Assembly: GCF_900142145.1 (NCBI RefSeq)
Contig: NZ_FQZV01000022.1
Coordinates: 1 to 63,950 of the forward strand
DNA: 63,950 bases
DNA from: Geosporobacter subterraneus DSM 17957
GTDB taxonomy: Bacteria; Bacillota; Clostridia; Peptostreptococcales; Thermotaleaceae
Reading direction: 5' to 3'
The notes beneath the pieces were generated by a model. It was not told the origin of the DNA. It was given only the letters and a program-made list of their open reading frames with translations, and made no database searches. Position numbers and translations under genes: made by a program. Below are positions 18,223 to 26,197 of the stretch, piece by piece (position 1 is the first letter of the stretch; each line of letters opens with the position of its first letter).

Positions 18223-19029
18223 ATGCCATGGAACAGATACAATATGCCAAAGGTCCTAGGACCATCGGATCCGAAATCCTTGGTAAAATCTGCTTGTGCA
18301 AAGGTTATTGGCGGTACTGCAGTCGATTGTGTGAATACACCGGTACCTATTAGACCGCTTGTAACAGGTGCAGTAGCAAAAATACCCGTAGTACTGGCTG
18401 AATTAACTGTACAGATTAATGTTAATACGATCATTAGCTTACCAGAGCCTGCATTAGAAATTAAAGACATTAAAAAGCACTTGAAGATTACTCAGTGTCT
18501 TTTGCTTCAGGATACCAATATGCTGTTCATTAAAGGATTTATTAGAAAGAATATCCAATATGCTACTCCAAAATGCTCAAATAAGGAAGGGGTTTGCGGA
18601 GATATCAAACATTGTACCGTGGATGCACCTTTCAGCTGCACAACTCCGATAACCTTTAATGGTATTGATCCTCTGCCAATTATACCGAGTGAAACCTCTG
18701 AATTCCGTTACTTTAGAAAACAGGACATCAAAGGACCAGACTTCGCAGATAAAGACCATCTACTGTCTTCCGATTTGTCAGAGTTTAACCAAATCAGCAC
18801 AGAGTACTTCAATGAGCTTCCTTTCTGTGAGCTGATCAGCAGCAGAATCGTTGAATTTGATGAATTCCTCAATCCAACTCATCCAACCAAAGGGGAGTTC
18901 CCATTTGAAGAAAGATTGTTCAAAAAGATTGAAGAAAAAGCAGTTATTTACTTGACCCTTAAGATATTACAAAAACGGCAAGTTGCAGTTCCGCCGCTGG
19001 GAGCCGTTGAAGATGACGACTATTGCTAA
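18223..19029 (+). CDS. CsxC-like spore coat/exosporium protein
   Basis: A 268-residue protein with no signal peptide, rich in Pro, Cys and short beta-strand segments. IPVVLAELTVQINVNTIISLPEPALEIKDIKKHL, quoted here only as its outer parts IPVVLAELTVQI and PEPALEIKDI, followed by LFIKGFIRKNIQYATP, matches my recollection of the CsxC family and SPOCS-like repeats found in clostridial spore surface proteins. The second half has paired cysteines (CSNKEGVCGDIKHC) and a C-terminal DDDYC. GGAGGAATATAAGTT precedes the ATG. A mother-cell promoter would be expected, but none could be assigned with confidence. Confidence 0.6.
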   Translation: MPWNRYNMPKVLGPSDPKSLVKSACAKVIGGTAVDCVNTPVPIRPLVTGAVAKIPVVLAELTVQINVNTIISLPEPALEIKDIKKHLKITQCLLLQDTNMLFIKGFIRKNIQYATPKCSNKEGVCGDIKHCTVDAPFSCTTPITFNGIDPLPIIPSETSEFRYFRKQDIKGPDFADKDHLLSSDLSEFNQISTEYFNELPFCELISSRIVEFDEFLNPTHPTKGEFPFEERLFKKIEEKAVIYLTLKILQKRQVAVPPLGAVEDDDYC

Positions 19030-19084
19030 GAACTGCTAAGAATAAGTGTCAAAAGAACTGGAAAGCAAATAAAAGATTCTTATG

Positions 19085-19121
19085 TCAAAAAGGATGTCTA
19101 TTAACAAAGACATCCTTTTTA
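19085..19121. terminator. Terminator between convergent spore-protein and ferritin genes
   Basis: AAAAAGGATGTCT pairs with AGACATCCTTTTT around ATTAACAA. The A-rich and T-rich flanks make it usable in both directions. Confidence 0.88.
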
Positions 19122-19155
19122 AGCAAGATAATAAGTTTTATCATTAGATCAGATA

Positions 19156-19671
19156 TTACTGATTTGCATCAGCCGGCGGGGTAAACACTCTTTGAGCCAA
19201 TTCCGCGTCCAACATATATAATGCATTGGTATCATTGCCAATTCGCTCTAGTTTTTTAATGATACCATTGAAGGTGGATTCTTCTTCCACCTGCTCATCA
19301 ATAAACCATTTCAAAAAGCTGATGGTGGCATGCTCTCTTTCATCCATGGCGATATCCATAAGATCATAAATTCGTTTGGTTACAAACTGTTCATGTACAT
19401 AACCTTTTTGGAAAGCATCCAGCATAGAAGTGTATTGATTTTCAGGTTGGTCTAATGCTGAGATCGTTACCCTTCCATTTCGCTCTATAATATAATCGAA
19501 AAACTTCATGGCATGGAATTTTTCTTCTTCAGCCTGTACCCTAAAAAAGTTGGCAAAGCCGTTCAAATCCTCTGAAGCACAATAGGCCGCCATTGCCAGA
19601 TAAAGGTTTGAAGAAAAAAGCTCATATTTTACTTGATCATTTAGTTCTGCAAAAAGTTTCTCGCTAATCAT
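19156..19671 (-). CDS. ftnA: Ferritin
   Basis: A 171-residue bacterial non-heme ferritin that oxidises Fe(II) and stores the mineral in a 24-subunit shell. Ferroxidase ligands fall at the expected positions: Glu17, Glu50, His53, Glu94 and Gln127. The ATG follows AGGAGGAAATGAC. It converges on the spore-protein gene and is probably monocistronic. No Fur box could be assigned. Length and residues leave little doubt about the family. Confidence 0.95.
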   Translation of the reverse strand: MISEKLFAELNDQVKYELFSSNLYLAMAAYCASEDLNGFANFFRVQAEEEKFHAMKFFDYIIERNGRVTISALDQPENQYTSMLDAFQKGYVHEQFVTKRIYDLMDIAMDEREHATISFLKWFIDEQVEEESTFNGIIKKLERIGNDTNALYMLDAELAQRVFTPPADANQ

Positions 19672-19919
19672 GTCATTTCCTCCTGTATTAAATATTATTT
19701 CTGAACAAAGAAATCCAATAGTGCCTATAAATGGTTTCCTTACTAGATATAGTTTACCATATTATGGACATTGGATAAATAGATATCTTTGTTGTTTTCC
19801 ATTACTATTGTACCCTTATCCGGTGATTAAAAACAAATATAAAGTTTTAAAGGGAAAAAAAGTGGTATAATGAGATGATAGAAGCTTTTGAATATTGTTT
19901 GAGGTTGGGAGGAGAAAGT

Positions 19920-20447
19920 ATGAAGACCTTAGAGAATAAGAAAATAATTGCCTTAGTAGAGTCAGAATTTGAAGACTTAGAGCTATGGTACCCTCTATTG
20001 TATTTGAGGGAAGAGGGTGGCCAGGTTGATGTGGTAGGACCAAAGGCAAAGGAAAAATACATAGGCAAGTATGGTGTCCCTGTGATTTCAGACTTTGCCT
20101 TTACAGATATTCAGGCTGCAGATTATGATGCTATTCTAGTTCCGGGAGGATGGGCTCCGGACAAATTAAGAAGGTATCCAGAGGTTTTGGCAATGGTTCA
20201 GTACATGGATGATCAAAAAAAACCCATTGGGCAGATCTGTCATGCAGGTTGGGTATTGATTTCTGCAAAAATATTGAAAGGTAGAAAAGTGACCAGTACT
20301 CCTGGAATTCGCGATGATATGGAAAATGCAGGAGCCATATGGCTTGATGAAGCGGTTGTTGTGGATGAGCATATTGTCTCCAGCCGCAGACCGCCGGATT
20401 TAGGAGCTTATATGAAAGCTTTTACGGCGGTATTGACAGCTAAATAG
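19920..20447 (+). CDS. DJ-1/PfpI family protein
   Basis: A 175-residue member of the class I glutamine amidotransferase-like superfamily. The nucleophile elbow QICHAGWVL holds the reactive Cys-His pair (around residue 103). ESEFEDLELWYPL supplies the conserved early glutamate, and LVPGGWAPDKLR is the PfpI-type loop. Family members act as glyoxalase/deglycase-like enzymes, chaperones or intracellular proteases, and the sequence does not decide among these. The start at 19920 follows GGGAGGAG; an upstream in-frame ATG at 19875 lacks a ribosome site. Confidence 0.88.
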   Translation: MKTLENKKIIALVESEFEDLELWYPLLYLREEGGQVDVVGPKAKEKYIGKYGVPVISDFAFTDIQAADYDAILVPGGWAPDKLRRYPEVLAMVQYMDDQKKPIGQICHAGWVLISAKILKGRKVTSTPGIRDDMENAGAIWLDEAVVVDEHIVSSRRPPDLGAYMKAFTAVLTAK

Positions 20448-20455
20448 TTCATTTA

Positions 20456-20497
20456 TAGACTCTATACCTGATAAATTGTGGTATAGAGTTTATTTAT
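20456..20497 (+). terminator. Terminator after the PfpI gene
   Basis: ACTCTATACC pairs with GGTATAGAGT around TGATAAATTGT, then TTTATTTAT. Confidence 0.8.
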
Positions 20498-20512
20498 AAG
20501 AGAAATACAGCC

Positions 20513-20929
20513 TTGTCTTATGCTTCTTATAAATTATGTACAGCCCTGTGTCCTGTTCAGGCGGTGAATATGATCACCGGCGAGAATCTGCAAAATACAA
20601 AGGACAAAAAGGTCAGAATCGAGGAGAATATATGTTTAGGCTGCGGCCTATGTCTTCGAAGCTGTCCTACAAAGACCCTAACCCTACGATCGAGGGAAAG
20701 GCGGGTTATTACACCGGTAAAATCTACCCATCGGGCTGTGGTTATGGCTATAGAGCGGGGAATGCTGCATCACCTTATCTTTGATAATCAGGCCTATAGA
20801 AGTCATCGTGCCATGGCTGCCATTTTAGGAGTAATATTGAAATTGCCGCCTATAAAGCAGGCTATGGCCAGTCAACAGATAAAGTCCCATTACCTTGATC
20901 GTATCATGAGACACTTCTGCCGCAACTAA
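20513..20929 (+). pseudogene. C-terminal remnant of a 4Fe-4S ferredoxin-domain protein
   Basis: The frame has one complete cluster motif (CLGCGLCLRSCP) and the tail end of another (CTALCPVQAV), which has lost its first cysteines. Segments after it (RRVITPVKSTHRAVVMAIERG, HLIFDNQ; shown in parts) look like the C-terminus of a larger iron-sulfur protein. There is no ribosome binding site and only a TTG could start it. The incomplete first cluster and missing start argue for a truncated, non-functional gene. The frame stays open for 138 codons, so the damage may be recent. Confidence 0.65.
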
Positions 20930-21016
20930 ATTTAGCATTTCGAAATATGTTGTAAGAAGGGAAAAAAGCATATACAATATACATATAAAAAGTCTTATAC
21001 ATAAAGGGTGAATGAT

Positions 21017-21838
21017 ATGAACACAATGGAAATCATGAATCTAGCATTGGAGCTAGCAGAACTAAAGGAGATTCCTTGGGATTCCGGCACGCTGGTTGAA
21101 GGAGATAATATCCGGAAAATACTGTTTGGAATTGATATGGAAACTCAAGAACTTTTGTTAGGAAAAGAATTAGGCGTAGATTTGGTGATTAGCCATCATC
21201 CTCACACCGGTGAACAGGATGTTTACTTTCATAAAGTCTTGGAGGTACAAATCGACAAAATGATGTCCTTTGGAATTCCTATTAATAAGGCCCAAAAGGC
21301 ATTGAGGAAAAAGGTCAACAGCCTTGAAAAAAATGCCCATGCAAGAAACTACGATCGTGTTCAATCAGCGGCTAAGCTATTAAAAATGCCTTATATGAAT
21401 ATCCACTTGCCGGCGGATCGAATCACAGAGAGATTCGTACAAGGGTTTATTGATCAAAAACTAGGAAATCATCAGAAAGCAACCCTTAAAGATGTTATAG
21501 ATGTACTCATGGAAATTAAGGAGTATCAGAATACACCAGCAGGACCTGTAATACGTGTAGGCAGAAACGATGATTATGCCGGGAGGATAGCAGTGCTGAT
21601 GGCGGGTGGAACCAACGGAGGGGCTGAGGTTTTCAAGGCCTATTTTGAAGCTGGTGTCGGTACCATTGTGTGTATGCATATTCCAGAGGATGTTCGGGAA
21701 GCGGTTGAAAAGCAGAATATAGGCAATGTCATTGTAGCAGGACATATGGCCAGCGATTCTATCGGACTGAATATCCTGATCAAGGAATTGAGAAACAAAG
21801 GATTAGAAGTAATTACTATGTCTGGTATCATCGGATAG
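21017..21838 (+). CDS. Nif3-like dinuclear metal centre protein
   Basis: A 273-residue protein related to the NIF3/YqfO family, often annotated GTP cyclohydrolase I type 2-like. The metal-binding signature ISHHPHTGE and the C-terminal VAGHMASDSIG supply His and Asp ligands as in that family. The middle section (residues 75-170) is divergent, and the region around 150-200 replaces the PII-like insert of long family members. Function is unknown across the family. The start at 21017 follows AAAGGGTG; a GTG at 21008 overlaps that site. Confidence 0.75.
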   Translation: MNTMEIMNLALELAELKEIPWDSGTLVEGDNIRKILFGIDMETQELLLGKELGVDLVISHHPHTGEQDVYFHKVLEVQIDKMMSFGIPINKAQKALRKKVNSLEKNAHARNYDRVQSAAKLLKMPYMNIHLPADRITERFVQGFIDQKLGNHQKATLKDVIDVLMEIKEYQNTPAGPVIRVGRNDDYAGRIAVLMAGGTNGGAEVFKAYFEAGVGTIVCMHIPEDVREAVEKQNIGNVIVAGHMASDSIGLNILIKELRNKGLEVITMSGIIG

Positions 21839-21876
21839 TTTTTTTTAGGAAACTAAATAAAATAACTGTTAGATAT

Positions 21877-21926
21877 GGAAAGTCTGTGAGTGGTGGAAAA
21901 CAACGCCGTCCACAGACTTTTTTATT
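21877..21926 (+). terminator. Terminator after the Nif3-like gene
   Basis: AAAGTCTGTG pairs with CACAGACTTT, with an interrupted inner stem, followed by TTTTATT. Confidence 0.8.
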
Positions 21927-21956
21927 GTCTAAGAACAAAACAGTTATAATTATTGA

Positions 21957-22052
21957 CCTGTGACTGATAATTCTAATCTATCTTCCGATCGACGAGGACG
22001 TCGATCCCTACCTTCCTGTATTATGCTTATGTAGGAAACTGTGCCCTCACAG
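21957..22052. repeat. Dispersed intergenic repeat, copy 1
   Basis: The block TGTGACTGA...GACGAGGACGTCGATCCCTAC recurs at about 60172-60223 with GACGAGGGCGTCGATCTCTAC, followed in both by a second hairpin-forming half. It fills most of the 480-base gap 21839-22318, where no coding frame is supported. Confidence 0.65.
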
Positions 22053-22318
22053 TTCCGTTGAATGTTAAAATTCTCAATCACACTACTGTATGGAGGTTAA
22101 AAATTCAAATAGGATTTTTAGATATTCAATGTATAATGAAATCTCCTTATGGAATAATATAGTAAAACAGTAAATCATTAGACAACTATCCATATAAAAA
22201 AATTTAACTAAAATATAACAAAATATAAAAACTAAAAGGAATTTTCTGAATAGTATAGAATATTATAGGTATAGTTGTCCAAATATGACAAGAAATATTG
22301 AAGCGAGGGGGATCTTAA

Positions 22319-24385
22319 ATGAAGGAATATCAAAGCGACAAAATACGGAATGTAGCATTAGTAGGACATGGAGGCTGCGGGAAAACGATATTAACCGAAT
22401 CCATGCTATTCACCACGAAGGTTACAAACAGACTTGGTAAAGTCGAAGATGGAAACACTGTATCAGATTTTGATAAGGAAGAAATCGCCCGTAAAATTTC
22501 AATTGGTACCTCTTTGATTCCTATTGAGTGGAAGGACTGTAAGTATAACATTCTTGATACTCCTGGATACTTCGACTTCATTGGTGAGGTACAAAGTGCA
22601 TTAAGAGTTGCCGACGGAGCCGTAATTGTCATGGATGCATCTTCAGGAATAGAAGTTGGGACGGAAAAGGTGTGGAAATACACCGTTGATAGAAAGATGC
22701 CTAAATTTATATTTATTAATAAGATGGATAAGGAAAACATTAATTTTGATAAATTATTAAATGATTTACGTGAGAAATTTGGTAAAGGCGTAGCACCTTT
22801 TGCCATTCCTTTAGGGGATGCAAACAACTTCAAGGGAATCGTAAACGTTGTGGACATGGTAGCCCGGGTATATGATGGAAAAGACTGTACAGATCAGCCG
22901 GTTCCGGAGGATATGATGGACAGTGTTTCATCTGTACGTGAAATGCTGATGGAATCTGTCGCAGAAAGCGACGAAGTTTTAATGGAAAAGTATTTTGGCG
23001 GTGAAGAGTTTACTACAGAAGAGATCCATGAAGGTCTTCGCAAAGGCGTTTTAGGTGGAGAAATTGTACCTGTACTACTAGGCTCAGGTGTCAACAATAT
23101 CGGTATTCACACTTTAATGAATATGATTAGCGACTATATGCCTTCTCCAAAGGATATTAAAGTAGTTGAAGGCATTCATGCAAGGGAGAATAAACCTGTA
23201 CAAAAGAATATTGATGAGAGTGATCCATTCTCTGCATATGTATTTAAGACCATCGTTGACCCCTATGTAGGAAAAATCTCATTATTAAAGATATGCTCCG
23301 GCAAATTGACATCAGATATGGAAATTTATAACCCTGAGAAGGATGAAATAGAAAAGGTAGGAAACCTCTTCCTGCTCAGGGGCAAGAACCAGATCAATGT
23401 CAGCAAGGTAGTAGCGGGTGATATTGCAGCCATTGCAAAATTGCAGTATGCATCTACCGGAGATACCCTTTGCGACAAAAACCATCCTGTTAAATTTGAC
23501 AAGGTTGCATTCGCTGAACCGACTCTTTTCATGGCTGTTGAGCCAAAGGCAAAAGGAGACGAGGAGAAAATCGGGCTAGGTCTAAATCGTCTGACAGAAG
23601 AAGATCCTACCTTCATGGTAGTTCGAAATGCTGAAACCAAACAAACTCTTATCGGCGGTCAGGGAGATATGCATATCAATGTTATTACCAATAAGCTAAA
23701 GCATAAATTTGGTGTAGACGTACAGTTGGCAGAGCAAAGAATCCCATACCGTGAAACCATCAAGGGCAAGGCGGATGTACAAGGGAAACACAAGAAACAG
23801 TCCGGTGGTCATGGGCAATATGGTGACGTAAAGATTCGTTTTGAGCCCGCAGAGGAAGAATTTGTATTTACAGAGGAGATTTTCGGAGGGTCTGTTCCTC
23901 GACAATATATACCCGCTGTAGAAAAAGGCTTGAGAGAATGTCTGGAATCTGGTGTTTTAGCCGGATATCCAGTAGTAAATGTAAAGGCTACACTATATGA
24001 TGGATCCTACCATGATGTAGACTCCTCAGAGATGGCCTTTAAGATTGCTGCCTCCATCGCTTTCAAAAAAGGTATGGAGATGGCTAAACCCGTATTGCTG
24101 GAGCCGGTGATGAAAGTGGAAATTGTTGCACCGGAAGATTATATGGGCGATATTATGGGGGACATGAATAAGCGACGTGGTAGAATCCTAGGAATGGAGC
24201 CCTTAGGTGACGGTACGCAAAAGGTTATTGCGGAGGCGCCACAGGCAGAACTCTTCAAGTATGCTACCGATTTGCGATCTATGACTCAGGCTAGAGGAAG
24301 TTTTACGATGAGATTTGAGAGATATGACGAAATGCCCCAGCATTTGAGCCAAAAAATCATTGATGGGGCAAAATCAGACAAATAA
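22319..24385 (+). CDS. Divergent elongation factor G paralogue (EF-G2 type)
   Basis: A 688-residue translational GTPase with all five EF-G domains by length. It departs from housekeeping EF-G at the nucleotide site: P-loop GHGGCGKT (residues 16-23; usually GHIDAGKT), switch I RKISI (usually RGITI) and G3 DTPGYFDF, where Tyr84 replaces the catalytic His of DTPGH. NKMDKEN (G4) is intact. Domain IV keeps KQSGGHGQYGDV and the tip MNKRRGRILGME. It lies far from rpsL/rpsG, where the main fusA is normally found. The ATG follows GAGGGGG. Likely a specialised factor with altered GTP hydrolysis. Confidence 0.9.
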   Translation: MKEYQSDKIRNVALVGHGGCGKTILTESMLFTTKVTNRLGKVEDGNTVSDFDKEEIARKISIGTSLIPIEWKDCKYNILDTPGYFDFIGEVQSALRVADGAVIVMDASSGIEVGTEKVWKYTVDRKMPKFIFINKMDKENINFDKLLNDLREKFGKGVAPFAIPLGDANNFKGIVNVVDMVARVYDGKDCTDQPVPEDMMDSVSSVREMLMESVAESDEVLMEKYFGGEEFTTEEIHEGLRKGVLGGEIVPVLLGSGVNNIGIHTLMNMISDYMPSPKDIKVVEGIHARENKPVQKNIDESDPFSAYVFKTIVDPYVGKISLLKICSGKLTSDMEIYNPEKDEIEKVGNLFLLRGKNQINVSKVVAGDIAAIAKLQYASTGDTLCDKNHPVKFDKVAFAEPTLFMAVEPKAKGDEEKIGLGLNRLTEEDPTFMVVRNAETKQTLIGGQGDMHINVITNKLKHKFGVDVQLAEQRIPYRETIKGKADVQGKHKKQSGGHGQYGDVKIRFEPAEEEFVFTEEIFGGSVPRQYIPAVEKGLRECLESGVLAGYPVVNVKATLYDGSYHDVDSSEMAFKIAASIAFKKGMEMAKPVLLEPVMKVEIVAPEDYMGDIMGDMNKRRGRILGMEPLGDGTQKVIAEAPQAELFKYATDLRSMTQARGSFTMRFERYDEMPQHLSQKIIDGAKSDK

Positions 24386-24388
24386 ATG

Positions 24389-24412
24389 GACGGGGCTTTG
24401 GCTCCGTCTTTA
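24389..24412 (+). terminator. Short terminator after the EF-G paralogue
   Basis: GACGGGGC pairs with GCTCCGTC around TTTG, followed by TTTAAT. Confidence 0.6.
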
Positions 24413-24441
24413 ATCTGTTATTGGATTGGGGGAGATCAATC

Positions 24442-24675
24442 ATGAGGGTTTCTTTTATTTTTCAAATGGGTCCGCTGATCAAAAAAGAGTATATCCGAGA
24501 AATGTATTTAAGTGAAGATGAGTTGTACGGATTGCTGAATTGCAGTAAAGTGGAGTATCCCATTCGAGTAGGGGGGAGTGTAAGGCTGACGAAGGCTGTG
24601 GTAGAAGAGTCGGTTTTTAGCCTTAAGGAGGATGAACCGGTACTACAGGTTTTATTAAAGGAGATAGATTATTAA
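24442..24675 (+). CDS. Small protein of unknown function, 77 residues
   Basis: Encodes MRVSFIFQMGPLIKKEY... with two predicted strand-helix units and an acidic C-terminus (VLLKEIDY). No family is recognised. The ATG at 24442 follows TGGGGGAGATC at good spacing. Codon use and frame quality look like a genuine gene. It sits between the EF-G paralogue and another small unknown gene, upstream of the clpC operon. Confidence 0.55.
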   Translation: MRVSFIFQMGPLIKKEYIREMYLSEDELYGLLNCSKVEYPIRVGGSVRLTKAVVEESVFSLKEDEPVLQVLLKEIDY

Positions 24676-24777
24676 GGGGCTCAAAAAAAAAAGAGCTCTT
24701 TCTTAATTCCAGCAGACGAAGCATAATAAATGGAGGATTACAGAAAATAAATAGGAAAAAAAGAAGGAGGGATGTAT

Positions 24778-25017
24778 ATGTCAGATCATTATATAAATTT
24801 TGAAGGTGAATTAGGTATGAGTGCCAACGACAGGCTGATGGATATCATTCAATCTGTTGGTATGGAAGATAAACTCATTATTACTGTAGAGAAATATGAT
24901 GATGACCGTTCCGATTATCTTTTTGCCATATTGGAGAATCATGGCTTTGAGGTACAGACAAAAGGAGGCGGAGATGGCAAGGAGTACCAAATTATTGCCC
25001 ATAAAAAAAGAAACTAG
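24778..25017 (+). CDS. Small protein of unknown function, 79 residues
   Basis: Encodes MSDHYINFEGELGMSANDRL..., containing MEDKLIITVEKYDDDRSDYLFAILENHGFEV (in parts) and a KGGGDGKEYQIIAHKKR end. The alternation of strand and helix suggests a small alpha/beta fold. AAGGAGGG lies 7 bases before the ATG at 24778, which is better spaced than the ATG at 24772. No family is recognised. A terminator follows, so it is not part of the ctsR operon. Confidence 0.6.
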   Translation: MSDHYINFEGELGMSANDRLMDIIQSVGMEDKLIITVEKYDDDRSDYLFAILENHGFEVQTKGGGDGKEYQIIAHKKRN

Positions 25018-25020
25018 ACA

Positions 25021-25047
25021 AAGCCAATCCTATGATTGGCTATTTTT
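25021..25047 (+). terminator. Terminator upstream of ctsR
   Basis: AGCCAATC pairs with GATTGGCT around CTAT, then ATTTTT. Confidence 0.8.
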
Positions 25048-25169
25048 AAAAGTGGTAAAAATATAAAGAAAGTCCATAATTTCTAAAAAAAAATGTGAAT
25101 ATTAAAGAAAATTCCAGAAAAACAATCTGAAAACAGCCTTGAAATTAAGAAATAAATTACTTAAAATAA

Positions 25170-25186
25170 GATCAAAGAAAGTCAAA
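25170..25186 (+). promoter_or_regulatory. CtsR operator
   Basis: GATCAAA-GAA-AGTCAAA matches the CtsR tandem heptad RGTCAAA-NAN-RGTCAAA at 13 of 14 heptad positions and fits the spacer. It lies 14 bases before the ctsR start, so CtsR probably represses its own operon. Confidence 0.85.
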
Positions 25187-25200
25187 GCGAGGTGATGGAT

Positions 25201-25671
25201 GTGTCAAGAATTAGTGACATCATCGAAGGCTTTATCAAGGAGCTATTGGAAAGTGCCAATAATCAGGCTGTTGAAATTCAACGGAACGAACTGGCCAACT
25301 ATTTTAACTGTGCCCCTTCTCAAATTAATTATGTCCTGACCACCAGATTTACGCTGGATAAGGGTTATATTATTGAGAGCCGGAGAGGCGGCGGAGGATA
25401 TATTAAGATCCTTCAGCTCAACATAGATAAAAATCAGTTGCTGCGACTGCTCTTGGAAGAAATCAATGAATCAATCAGTATGATGCGGGCAGCGGCCATG
25501 GTCAGTATGCTCAAAGAAAAAAGATTTATCAGTGATCGGGAAGCAGAAATTATTGCAGCAGCCATCAGCGATCGGAGCATTAATGTACCGATGAATATTA
25601 AGGATACTGTAAGGGCAGGGATACTGAAAAATATATTGATGGTTTTATTTCATTATGGCGGGAGGGAATAA
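25201..25671 (+). CDS. ctsR: Transcriptional repressor CtsR
   Basis: A 156-residue repressor of class III heat-shock genes (clp, mcs). The N-terminal DNA-binding part has ISDIIEGFIKELL and NYVLTTRFTLDKGYIIESRRGGGGYI (in parts), with the RGGGGYI wing typical of CtsR; the C-terminal half is helical and carries the McsB-sensing region. A GTG at 25201 was chosen because GAGGTG stands at proper spacing and the product then begins SRISDIIEG as in the family. It is the first gene of ctsR-mcsA-mcsB-clpC and has its operator just upstream. Confidence 0.95.
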   Translation: MSRISDIIEGFIKELLESANNQAVEIQRNELANYFNCAPSQINYVLTTRFTLDKGYIIESRRGGGGYIKILQLNIDKNQLLRLLLEEINESISMMRAAAMVSMLKEKRFISDREAEIIAAAISDRSINVPMNIKDTVRAGILKNILMVLFHYGGRE

Positions 25672-25672
25672 G

Positions 25673-26185
25673 ATGCTGTGTGAAAGCTGCAACAAGCGAA
25701 ATGCAACGGTTCATGTGACAAAAATATTAAATGGGAATAAGACAGAGCTTCATCTCTGTGAACAGTGTGCGAAACAAGGTGAGGAGATGCCCTTTGATGC
25801 ATCCTTTACCATCAACAATTTTCTGACAGGGCTGCTGGATTCTATACAAGACTCTCCGATTAAAGTGGACTACATCAAAACCACAAAATGTGATCACTGC
25901 GGTATGACCTACGGCAAGTTTAAGCAGCTGGGCAGGTTAGGCTGTGCACAATGCTACACTGCTTTTCAGGAAAAGCTGATCGAATTAATAAAACGGGTAC
26001 AGGGCAATGAGGTACACTCCGGGAAAATGCCGAAGCGATCAGGGGGCGTAATTCGCTTGAAGAAAGAAATCAAAAAACTGAAGGTTCAATTGGATGAGGT
26101 AATTCGCAAGGAAGAGTTTGAAAAAGCGGCGGTGTTGCGGGATAAGATTCGAGAACTGGAAAGTCAGATTCAGGATATGAACTAG
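25673..26185 (+). CDS. mcsA: McsA, zinc-finger activator of the arginine kinase
   Basis: A 170-residue protein that activates McsB and links stress, including heavy metals, to protein arginine phosphorylation. N-terminal CxxC pairs are seen in MLCESCNKRN, LCEQCAKQ, KCDHCGMTYG and CAQCYTAF. The C-terminus has the UVR motif LKVQLDEVIRKEEFEKAAVLRDKI (in parts), shared with ClpC and UvrB/C. The ATG lies 1 base after the ctsR stop and follows GGGAGGG within the end of ctsR, so the two are translationally coupled. Confidence 0.95.
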   Translation: MLCESCNKRNATVHVTKILNGNKTELHLCEQCAKQGEEMPFDASFTINNFLTGLLDSIQDSPIKVDYIKTTKCDHCGMTYGKFKQLGRLGCAQCYTAFQEKLIELIKRVQGNEVHSGKMPKRSGGVIRLKKEIKKLKVQLDEVIRKEEFEKAAVLRDKIRELESQIQDMN

Positions 26186-26197
26186 GGAGGTGGGCTT

